Positions 13,161 to 23,100 of a stretch of 64,000 bases of DNA are shown in pieces. This DNA is from Crocodylus rhombifer (taxonomy: Eukaryota > Chordata > Crocodylia > Crocodylidae), in assembly GCA_038503035.1 (NCBI GenBank), contig JAVSML010001163.1, positions 186,001 through 250,000 on the forward strand. Direction: 5' to 3'. The notes under the pieces were generated by a model, which saw only the letters and a program-made list of their open reading frames with translations, did not search any database and was not told where the DNA came from. How positions within the stretch are numbered: position 1 is the stretch's first letter; every line of letters begins with the position of its first letter. The position numbers and the translations under genes are program-made.

Positions 13161-13349
13161 CCATTTCAAGAGAGTGCAGGGCTTCATGTGTGTACTGTCA
13201 AAATTGTATTACATGTGAAAGGAAACATTTATAAATATTTTTCCATCCATTTCACACTGGTTAGAACATAGGGAGTGGGAAAAGACCAGCATATGCCAAA
13301 CCAAATGAAGAACCAAACAAACTCATTTATCTTTTGGATAATACAATCA

Positions 13350-14975
13350 TTAAAAATAGGGTTGGAAGGGACCTCAAGAGATCGTCTAGTCCAGTGCTTC
13401 TCAACCCATGGGTCATGACCTAGAAGTGTGTAGCAAGCATATATGAAAGTGTCACAAACAAACTTTAAAAATTGATTCTCCTTTAAAGAAGAAAAACATG
13501 GGAAATGGCAGGCGTCCCCCTGCAAGCTGGTAGAGTTCCAGCCTGCGAGGGGCTGCTTGGGGTTGTGGGGAGCAAGAGGAGTGGGGCGGGGGGGCATAGA
13601 CAATGCATTGGAGGGAGCAGGGGGCCTTTGGGGGGGCACACGCGCTGATTTGTGTGCTTACAACAGGCATGTTCAGGAGCTGCCTCCATGTCCCAGTGGC
13701 ATTTCCCAGCACGGGAAAGTGAAGTGGGGGGGGCAAGACCCATTGCTGCCACTGCCACTGCCACCACTAGGACCCTTGACACCAGCCATGCTGCCAGTAG
13801 CATATGGATGGTGGGGGAAGCTGTGCTGCCCTTACCTCCTCCCACCACCAACTGCTCTTGTGTTGGGCTGCATCCCCATGCCCACTGTGGACGCACAAAT
13901 CTGTGGGGGCATGTGCTCCCCATTTCCCCCAATGCATCGCCTGTGCCCCCCTGACCCCTCTGATGCATCATCTATGCTCCCCACCTCCATTCCTTGTGCT
14001 GCTGGTGGCATGGCTGGCACAGGGGTCCTGGCGACGGTGGCAGCAGCAACGAGTCTCACCACTCCACTCTCCTGTGCTGGGTCCTACCTGCTGGGCTGCA
14101 GAGGTGGCTCTTGCCCATGTTAGTCCAGACAGGCTGCAGCCCCGTGCCTGCTGTGGGCACAAAAATCTGGGAGGGTATGTGCCCCTACACACCTACCTCC
14201 TGCCCCACACACTGGGAGCTGTGTCCTGGGGGTGTGGGACAGTGGGTCGGGAATGAGGAGAACCAGCAGGGCTGAGTAGGTGGGGATCTGTGGGTTGGGA
14301 CTGGCCATCAACGTTTACAAATGGGTCCCAGTACAAAAAAGGTTGAGAAACACGGATCTAGTCCAACCCCCTGCTCAAAGCAGGACTGTCTCTGGCTAGA
14401 TCGTTCCAGCCAAGGCTTTAAAGCCGGGCTTTAAAAACCTCCAAGGAAGGAGAGTCCACCGTCTCTCTAGGTGATTTGTTCCAGTGCTTCACCAACCTCT
14501 GAGCGAGAAAGTTTTTCCTAATATCCAACCTAAACCTCCCTTGCTGTGACTTGAGGCCACTGCTCCTTGTCCTGTCACCTGCCACCACTGAGAATAGTAC
14601 AGCTCCATCCTTTTTGGAACCACACTTCAAGGAGTTGAAGGCTGCTACCAAATCCCCCTCAGTCTTCTTTTCTGCAGACTAAATAAACCCAGTGCCCTCA
14701 GCCCCTCCTCAGAAGTCATGTGTCCCAGCCCCCCCACCATTTCCATTGCCCTCTGCTAGACTCTTTCCAACTTGTTCACATCCTTTCTGGGGGGAGGGCA
14801 AAAACTGGACACAGATGTGTCCTCACCAGTGCAGAATCAAGGGGAATAATTAATTCCTTTCATCTGCTGGGAACACTGCTACCAATGCAGCCCAGGATGC
14901 CATGTAGCCTTCTTGGCAACAAGGGCACACTGCTGACTCATATGCAACTTACTGTCCACTGTAACCCCCAGGAAA
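13350..14975 (-). mobile_element. CR1 LINE interrupted by a DNA transposon
   Basis: A minus-strand CR1 3' region starts at GGGTTGGAAGGGACCTCAAG (about 13359), is broken at 13391, and resumes at 14356 with CTAGTCCAACCCCCTGCTC. The resumed part runs through the ORF2 C-terminal block (minus-strand frame 14418-14651, with [19 protein letters not shown]) and a conserved CR1 block near 14880-14970. The 964 bp between the parts is a separate hAT-like insertion. At its 5' end in minus orientation the CR1 sits a few bases from a tRNA-like sequence. Confidence 0.88.
13392..14355. mobile_element. non-autonomous hAT-like DNA transposon
   Basis: The left end is CAGTGCTTCTCAACCC and the right end reads GGTTGAGAAACACGG, which are inverted repeats. 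The ends are flanked by a near-perfect 8-bp target duplication, GTCTAGTC (13384-13391) and ATCTAGTC (14356-14363), and the two flanks rejoin to restore a continuous CR1. Eight-base duplications and a TTCTCAACC-type terminus are hallmarks of hAT transposons. The GC-rich interior holds direct and inverted copies of a unit around GCACAAATCTGTGGG, and no transposase was found, so it is a non-autonomous copy. Confidence 0.88.
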
Positions 14976-14982
14976 ACCACCC

Positions 14983-15055
14983 ACCTCAGGGGGGAACTCA
15001 AACCCACAATTGCTGGTTTGAAAGGCCAGTGCCTTATTTATTAGACCACTGGGGC
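14983..15055 (-). pseudogene. tRNA-Arg-like pseudogene
   Basis: On the minus strand the sequence starts GCCCCAGTGG, continues TCTAATAAATAAGGCACTGG (an A-box region), then TGTGGGTTTGAGTTCC (a damaged B box; canonical is GGGTTCGAGTCCC) and ends CTGAGGT. This closely follows vertebrate tRNA-Arg(CCT). The anticodon loop reads CTTTCAA, the anticodon stem has a mismatch and the 3' acceptor strand is mutated, so it is not a working tRNA. It lies directly upstream of the CR1 fragment on the same strand, which suggests a chimeric retrocopy or a tRNA-headed SINE. Confidence 0.75.
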
Positions 15056-15154
15056 CATGGGCCAGATTCAGCCCACAGGGCTGTCCTGAAGCCTGTTCAT
15101 CCAGCCTGTGGATCAGTCCCAGGCCACTCATCCAGCACATGGGGCCAAGTGATT

Positions 15155-15423
15155 GTAGAATAATGGCCACAAGCTGAGGGAGGAGAGGTTTAGGTTAGAT
15201 ATTAGGAAGAACTACTTCGTTGTAAGGGTGGCCAGAGCCTGGATTAGGCTTCCCAGAGAGGTGGTGCTCTCACCTTCCCTGGAAATCTTCAAGAGGAGAC
15301 TGGATAGGCACCTGGCTGGGGTCTTATGACCCCTCCCACCCCCAGTGCTCCTTCCTGCCCATGGCAGGGGGTCGAACTCGATGATCTGTCTAGGTCCCTT
15401 CCGACTCATTGATTCTATGTTTC
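15155..15423 (+). mobile_element. CR1 LINE 3' end, plus strand
   Basis: Reads in CR1 sense: AGGTTTAGGTTAGATATTAG, GGGTGGCCAGAGCCTGG, CTTCAAGAGGAGACTGG, then CAGGGGGTCGAACTCGATGA, TAGGTCCCTTCCGACTC and a short ATTCTATG tail. It lies tail-outward from the minus-strand CR1 to its left, giving two CR1 3' ends in opposite orientation. Confidence 0.92.
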
Positions 15424-18400
15424 TTTCCTCGGCTTAATTTTCCAGAGTGATCATGTTGGGTAAACAGCTCCACATCTCAAAGTCTCCAGTTTGCTTAACC
15501 CATTAAGTAAAAAAAATTAAAGTGCATTATTTGTTGATAATATTTCATGATATTTAAAATAATAGTTAACTATTCATTTACTACTAAAATATATTGTTCA
15601 AGAAAAGTACCTGATTGACTGCACTAGAGAATGGTCAAAGATGGGGTGTGGCCAAGATCTTAAGTAATGGCTAGTGATTTTTTGTGTGCCTACCTCAAAC
15701 TTTTTAGGTAGGATGATAACATCTCATAATAAGTACCAAGATTTAGCAGTGCAAGGCACTGTATCCTATTACCAGTATAGCTTCTCCCTTCTATTCACAC
15801 ACTGTTTTTTCCATTCCTATCTACAAGAGAAAGTCATTAAAAATAGGCAGATGGGGGTGGTTGTTATTTATTAATATCCTGCTAAAAGTACAAGGGTATG
15901 ACAGTCTGTGAAGAGAGGAGACTATATGAGATTAATTATTCTCTCCATGAAGACCTTTCCAGGCAGGAAAATCCATTATTTTTTGCTTCATACCTAAACA
16001 TTATCACATGACTCCCTGCCATCTTTTGAGGATGTGTTCAGATCCATCCTGAGGGTTACTGGGCAGCTAGAATTTGCTTTGACCCTAATCAGAGTTAAAG
16101 GATTTCAGCACCTCGCAAGTATATGCCTATCAAATGCCTATCAAAGACATTCGTACTTAGTTTTCTATATGAAGAATGATCAGCTCTAAAGATCACATAA
16201 AAGCTTTATACAGAATATAATCAGTAAAACAATTTAGACTCAAAAGATGCTGTATCTAAAAACTGCAACCTAAATACTAGTCTTATGACAAGTGTCAAGG
16301 CCATCCAATACTGCCACAGAATTTCTGGATGAACCAAACACAATGGAACAAGCTGGGTGAATATATGAATGCACGGCAATCGAATCCAGCTAGTCCCACA
16401 TCTTTATTTCATCTTCCTGAAGTTCTCAAAGTGCACCAGTGCCACACTGAGACAGATACAGGAAAACACAATGTAGCTCATAGCTTTCTGCCAGATATTG
16501 AAGCCAAGCCTCAGTGAAATTCATCTGGGGCCTGAAAGGATCAAGTATTATGAAAATTGCTGACAAATACCTGGTAAATATTTGTCTTTGTATGTTTTCC
16601 TAAGAGAAGAGGCTCTTCTTATCCTCAAACTGCTGTTTTTTATTCTGCACTACTGACATCAGTGAGGGATTTGCCATTGACTTCAGTGCCAGCTGTATTC
16701 ATCCTTCCAATAGATCCATTATGGTATAATTTTTAATCAGGTAAAGTAATTTCCATTATGGATATCAGGTGGGATTTTCAACCTTAGCAGTTTAGGACCA
16801 CAAGTCTCATTCCAGACCTAAGTTACTGAGATGCCTAACTTCCACTGAAATGTGTAGGAGTTAGGGATTTGTATACTTTCAAGGAACTTGGCCCAAGTAC
16901 TGAGTTTTGTTGAGAATTTCAGCCAAGACCCACAATATAGTGATCTTCTGTTTTTAATTAGTTTTGTGTGTGGATTTCTTTCTCACTGAAACACAAAAAA
17001 AGGGAAACTCCTCTGTTTTTGTACAGCGTCTAGTACATGAACCCCGCATCCAGGACTAGGGCTCCTCCGTTTTAGAGCAGTACAAATAATAGACAATAAT
17101 ACTTTTCTAAAAGGGAACAGAATTTGATTCAGAAGAGTATAAAGGCCATTTTCAGAACCACTTGCACCTTTGTTCTTAGGTAAAATCACACCCCAATATG
17201 GCAGCAAGCAGAAAGGAGCCTCGTATAATCAAAAGAATATGGTTTATTTCAAAGTACTGCTCACTTTTTTGTGAAGGAACCGGGGAGACAGGAGACACAA
17301 AGTCATACAACAGCTATTTCAGTGCCATGCAGACAACAAAATGCAGAACCCTTACTGTAAAATATCAGGCAACTTTGAACAGCCACTTTTTTAGTTATTT
17401 TACACTGACAGGGCTTCATAAGATAAGAGATCAAGCTCATTTGACTTGCCACATGCTAAAAGTTAGCCTCTGATTCACAAAGGCAAACTTTTCTTTTCTT
17501 TTGCATAGTAGGTAAAACTCGGCGTTTTTTGGGATTTAAACATGATTTACAAATTTGCATACAGATGAATTTCAACTATTCATTTTTTTGGAATGTGCAT
17601 TTGCTGATCCTAAAAAGTGCTGCCTTAGCAGAAGTGTGGCATTTACAAACAATGTTACAATTTACAAACTGTGGAAGAGCTATTCATCACAGCTTGAAAA
17701 TCAGTATATCACGCTGCTCTCGGGACTGGATTCTTAGTTGATATAAACCACCGTACCTCCACTAAAGTCAGTAGTGTGGTGCAGTTTGATATTTAGCTCA
17801 ACTGAGAACTGAAATCTGAGGGTTTAACAATGTGAAAATATTAATCACCAAATGTTTTTGTCGAAGAGTGAGTAGCTGGTTGAAGTGACAAGGCATAAAA
17901 TCTCTGTGGGATTAAAAAAGGATGCCAACACATAACATACTGTATATGCATGTATAGAAAAGGAATTTTGCTTACCCTGATTTGTATACAAGCAGATAAT
18001 CTATGATCTGGCGTACAGTGATTACTTAATTTAAGATTCTGGGAACAAGTCAAAGTCTTGCTGTCAAATTCATGCGTCAAGGGAGGAATGTGAGAAACTA
18101 TTATGCCATCTGCCACAAGCTTCTCTCCAGGCGTTTTCTGGAATACTTACAAATTGGCTGCTTATGGATCACGCCCAGCCTCACTATCCAACACGCAGCC
18201 AGCCAGAAATCCTCACACCCTGATTACAGACCAATTGGCAGGGATGGGGAGAGAGAGCTGATATAACTGGATTCTTTGTCAAAGCCAGGAACCTGGTAAG
18301 GAAGGGAGAAGGGTCTAATTTTTGCCAAGATCGGATACAAGTAACCCACCCATCGGTAGGTTTGATTCAGTCCTGTAGCTAGGAGTCATGGGGTCCAAAC

Positions 18401-18950
18401 AGGGAAATCTCAGGGGAATCGGAGGATGGCAATACTCACGATAGGCATACACGGTCCCTAGAAACTCAGCACCCCCTGTATGCGGCTCCATTTGATCTAC
18501 TGACTGCTGAGTGACTCTGCCAGTCGCTCCATCCTACGGGACCCCACAGCACTTCACGCAGTAAGAGCCAAATTTGGGGGAGAGCCCGAGTGAATCTGTG
18601 TTGGTATCGTATGCAGCTTCCCCTTCCCCCTTGGGATGCGAGCTGCACAATTCAGTAACCATCCATTTCTAAACCTTCACCCTCCATTTACACTATTCCT
18701 CCCACCCCAAGTGTGTTTGTTCTTGGAACTGCGCCACTGGAAGAAAGTGGGGACAGCCATGCTGTGTGGCCTCCTCTATACGTGCCTAGGCCCATATGGA
18801 CAATTGCCCTTGAGACTGAATTCCCCAACCCATAGATCCCAATCCATAAAGAAAGGGTAGGGAGGAGCATATATGGGCAGGAGGAACAGAGCACCTCAGA
18901 TATACTGGGGGAAGAGGAGAGAGACAGCATCCCCGATGTAACGCACAGGC
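15424..18950. other. intergenic sequence with old repeat traces
   Basis: No gene recognised. Two stretches look like ancient amniote repeats: about 16770-16910 (CCTAAGTTACTGAGATGCC, then TCCACTGAAATGTGTAGGAG) and about 17010-17095 (TGTACAGCGTCTAGTACATG, ending ACAAATAATAGACAATAAT). I cannot name the families. The rest is AT-rich with short open frames only. Confidence 0.4.
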
Positions 18951-18954
18951 TTGT

Positions 18955-19385
18955 GCTACACACACACACACATTGAGGGTAATATGAGTGTGTTTGTATG
19001 TATTCCCCTATATAAGCGGCACCAGTCTCTCTGTATGTGTGGTATTGTCTTCTCTCCCTGTGTGTTACCACGTGCACATACACACACACACACACGGGAT
19101 AACTGCCCTACATAGATACATGTGTGCTCTCATGCACACATACACACATACCACAAGGTAACTGCCCACCCCCCCATAACTATGGGGTAACTCCCCCGCG
19201 TGCACACATATGCACATGGGGTAACTGCCTCACAGACACAAACAAGGGGTAACTGCTTCACACGCACACACACTAACTGCCTCATGCCACACACACACGC
19301 AGTAACCACACACACACGGGGTAACTACCTCAGGCATGCGGACACACACGCATGCACACACAAACATGGGATAACNNNNNNNNNN

Positions 19386-19431
<46 letters not shown>

Positions 19432-19760
19432 ACCGCCTCATGTCTCTCTCTCTCCCTCTCACACACTCACGCAGATCCAGGGTGACTGTCTCTCACACAC
19501 ACACACACACACACACATACACGGTGACTGTTTTGCTCACACACACAGACCGCCTCATGTCTCATGCACGTGCACACGCGCACACACACTGCCTCACGCC
19601 CTGTCTCTCTCTCTCACACACACACGGGGCAGCTGTGTCGCGTCCGCGCGCGCACACTGACCGCCTCACGTCTTTCTCACGCGCGCACAAACACACCCAA
19701 GCACGGGGTAACTGTTTCGCTCGCGCGCGCACGCGCGCAAGCACGCACACTCCCCCGCGC
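18955..19760 (+). repeat. CA-rich degenerate minisatellite
   Basis: Runs of CA alternate with short conserved phrases, mainly GGGGTAACTGCCTCA and GACCGCCTCATGTCTC, recurring at irregular spacing. Pure CA runs are longest at about 19386-19429. Towards the right CG steps appear (CGCGCGCACGCGCGC near 19722), making almost continuous alternating purine-pyrimidine sequence. The long frames seen here on either strand are by-products of the repeat. It directly precedes the PCTP promoter. Confidence 0.9.
19376..19385. other. assembly gap of 10 N
   Basis: Ten unresolved bases immediately before the longest CA run, so the true length of the array is unknown. Confidence 0.99.
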
Positions 19761-20120
19761 CGGGATGCCCGTGCCCCGCCCCCCGGTGCCGGTGGCGGGT
19801 CCGGACCGCCCATAAGAGCCCCGCCCCCTCGCCCCACACGGCAGCTGCGGCGCTATGGCCGTGCCCGTGCCCGGTTTCTCGGACGAGCACTTCCAGGCCG
19901 CGGGGCGGGCGCTGGAGGAGGCGGCGCCGCCGGTCGCGGGGGGAGCCTGGGAGCTGCTGGTGGAGGCCGCGGGCGTCCACATTTACCGCCTGCTGCACCA
20001 GGTAGGGCGGGCCCGGCCGCCGGCGCCTCCTGCGCTGCCCGCCCGGCCCGGCCCGGCCCGGCCCGGCCTCGGGGGTTGGGGGAGGCCGCTGGCGCTGTTG
20101 CCCCTTTCCCGTCAGTGTGC
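19605..20120 (+). promoter_or_regulatory. PCTP: PCTP promoter and CpG island
   Basis: CpG density rises sharply here and falls within intron 1. Two GC boxes (CCCCGCCCCCC at about 19774 and CCCCGCCCCCTC at about 19819) flank a weak TATA-like CATAAGAG at 19811-19818, so transcription may begin around 19840 with a very short leader. The ATG at 19855 has G at -3 and G at +4, a good Kozak context. Intron 1 opens with a GCCCG pentamer repeat near 20040-20068, still within the island. Confidence 0.75.
19855..20001 (+). CDS. PCTP: PCTP exon 1 (residues 1-49)
   Basis: Starts MAVPVPGFSDEHFQ and ends GVHIYRLLHQ, matching the START N-terminal helix and first strand (human ISIYRLLDK). The donor is CAG followed by GTAGGG, phase 0. 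This ATG is the first in frame after the promoter elements and gives the length closest to the family. Confidence 0.95.
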
Positions 20121-23100
20121 ACGGCGCAGATCGCTCCAGGCGTAACATCCTCCTAAGTGAGTCTCGTAGGTCTGGCAAAGCTGCTGCCCCCTCCTTGACC
20201 TGGGAGCTGCGCACCTGTTGCACTCGATGACATGGTCCGCCCTACTTCTAGCATCTCCCCCCTCCCCCGGCTTTTTGTCTTCACAATGATTATTATGCCC
20301 CAGTCAGATGACCCCCCCCCCGCCCCTTGTTCCTGCCTAGTCCTCTGTACTTGCCAGTCTTGAATCGCTTACTGCAGATCATGTCTCTTAGTTTGTCAAC
20401 ATCTTTGAATTCAGATCCAGTCCTGGCTCCAGATGGAGTGGTTTGTTATAATCTCTCCTATCTATTAAAATTCACCCTCTTTTTCACACCTCTCCATCTA
20501 TCCAGTAACTGGCAAACATTGAATAACATGGAGCGGGAGAGACCTCAGTGGATCATGATACCGCTATCATTGATGCTGGGATTGTCATTAGCTCCAGGCT
20601 GGTTTTATGTCGCTACTTGCTTATCCCTTTGTTGCTGCCTAGGGGCATACACAGGATGTTGCAGTATCTTTCTTGGGCCTTAGGCTGATTGGTCTGTAAC
20701 TACCCACCTCTTTCATGCAAGCCCTATGTTTGTTTGTTTTTTTCCCTTTTTCCCCTAATCTACTGAAACATTTTTTCTCTACCCCCTCGTTCTTCATGAA
20801 TTAGCAAAGAAAACCGCAGATGATTCCAAGATCGCTTGGCACTGCGCAAATAGTTTAAAGCACCTTTCTCCTTAACTGAGCAACTTCTCTTTCTCTAGAC
20901 TTGTTTCTTCCCTGTTCTAGCCTGATTTCTTGCTGATGCCAACTGCATTAGCCATCCAGTCGGTTAACCTCAATGACTACTGAGGCAAAAAAAAAAAAGC
21001 ATTCTCAGAAATTGCTGACAAAGTTGGTGTTCATTAGCTTTCCTTCCTCGCTGAGTAGTGATTAGCGGATCTGCTGTTCCCTTGATTAACTCCTTTTGGT
21101 AGAATATCTTATTCCTTCTTTGTGACTGCAGCTAGTTGCATTTTTGCTCTAGCTCTGGCCTTTCTGCTCTTGTTCCCACATGTTTTTGCTGTTCTTCATG
21201 TTCTTTACCTCATTTTTCATCTTAGTTATTCATCCTTAATAACTGAGCCTTTCATTAATTGCAAGTCCATTAAATAGCTGGGTTGGTCTCTGCTGTTATA
21301 CTTTCCTTCACATTGGATTACTTTTTTTTTGTGCCTGCATCATAATTTTCCTTTTCAACTTGCCAAATCTCTCAAACTCTTTCTGCATTAGACTACCTGC
21401 CAATGGGATCTTGCCCACCAGTTTGGTCCAGTGTCTGTCTTCTGTTACTGCCCTCCTCTTCCTAAGAATCGCATACTTATTATCAGTCACCCATTTCTTG
21501 CCTTTTGCATTTTCAAGCAGTTCAGTTCTGCTGGAATGAAATCTAGAGAAGCCTCCCGTCAAGCTGGTTTCTTGCCACTTGACTCAAAGTTGTTTCCAGC
21601 ACACTCCTGAGTCTGTTTTACTGTTACTTTGAGCAGATGCCTGCCAATTAAAGGGCCTCCGTTACTTGGTAGTGCTGAATTTGAATCTTGTAGGCATGGT
21701 CAGCAAGCAGCATGGCTGATGTCTTTTAAGGCTATGTGACTGAGCACCACAGGAAATCCCTCTTCCTATCCTTTGCATCTGGTCCTCCAGTCTGGCTAAG
21801 CTGGTGGCAGCAGCAGCTGCAGGTCATCAGACTCCTCATCTCTGAGTTCATTGATCTTCCAACTTCCGCTGGGTTTCTCTCTATCTTGGAGATGTCTGCT
21901 GTCTTAAAGAGCAGATAGTGCAAAACAGTGTGTAACACGGGGCTGGGCTCTTGTCTCCCTGTCTCAATTGCATGGAGGCTTCCAACTGCAGTGGAGCAGG
22001 AATACCTGGCAAGCTCTATGTGGAGTCTTTCTGCAACCAGACTAATGCAGGCTGCTTTCATTTCATGCTGCTTAATACTGAAGCCACTATTTGGGGTGAC
22101 TTAATAATGGCATGCCTGACTTGTCTTCATGTCTTGGTGCAGAAACTGCACTCTACTACCCTTCTCACAAAGAATGTGGTGTGGGTGGGAGGAACTCCTA
22201 TTCCTTCCCCCAGCTGATTAAAATATTGATTCTGGGTAAAGAAAGCTGGGGGAGGGGGGGGAAAAAAACCCCCTTTTTTTTTTCTTCTTCCATTGCCCTT
22301 CCATCCCAAAAAGCAGGTGGGATGGGGGAAGGAGAAGAGATGGTGAGAATGCAAAACTGCTTGCTGAAAGGTTTTTAAGTTGATCTAACTGTATAGTGTT
22401 GGGGGTTTTCCCCTAAATATTATAAAACCTTTATAATGGAAACTTCTACTACTAATTGCTAGTAAAGCTAACTTATAGCACAAAGGTATAAACACAGTAC
22501 AGGATGTCTGGTAGCATAGCCTGATTTGGCAGTTACATTGAGACTTACTAATGGTCTGGAATAGGTCTCTAAATGGACGTTTCTCTTCAAATAAATCTTA
22601 TTACTTTTAATAACAATAATAGAAACATTTTTGGCCAGCTCTTAGAATCATAGAATCAGTGAGGCGGAAGGGACCTAGACAGATCATCTAGTCTGACCCC
22701 CTGCCATGGGCAGGAAGGAGCACTGGGGGTGGCAGGGGTCATAAGACCCCGGCCAGGTGCCTATCCAGTCTCCTCTTGGAGGTTTCCAGGGAGGGTGAGG
22801 TCACCTCTCTGGGAAGCCTATTCCAGGCTCTGGCCACCCTTATCTGCACATAGAAGGCTCTTGGGGGGGATATGATGGGTTTAGGCATCTAGGGGGTCAC
22901 ATTTTGTTCCTTCTCCCAAAGCCTGATTCTGCATACAGACAGAGAGACTACTGAGATTATCATGTTTGCTACATACAAGGCGTACTGAGAAACTGTATTT
23001 TGTAATCCATTGAGCTAAACAGGATCTAGAGGCATAAACCTTCAAGGTTTCATCAGCTACTTCATACAGTCCCCTGAAGCATGAAGTGTTCCTCCATATC

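Noticed and set aside
13483..14311. Cluster of overlapping frames up to 188 codons on both strands
   Set aside because: All lie in the GC-rich core of the hAT-like element; frames exist in nearly every phase and none resembles a transposase.
14983..15055. A functional tRNA gene
   Set aside because: The B box is damaged, the anticodon loop does not match the Arg body, and stem mismatches make function unlikely; kept as a pseudogene.
18955..19760. CRISPR-like or regulatory repeat array
   Set aside because: Units are irregular CA runs with a degenerate phrase and no constant spacers; this is a vertebrate minisatellite.
19200..20156. Plus-strand frame of 318 codons, Thr/His-rich
   Set aside because: It is the CA minisatellite read in one frame, runs across an N gap and enters PCTP exon 1 out of frame.
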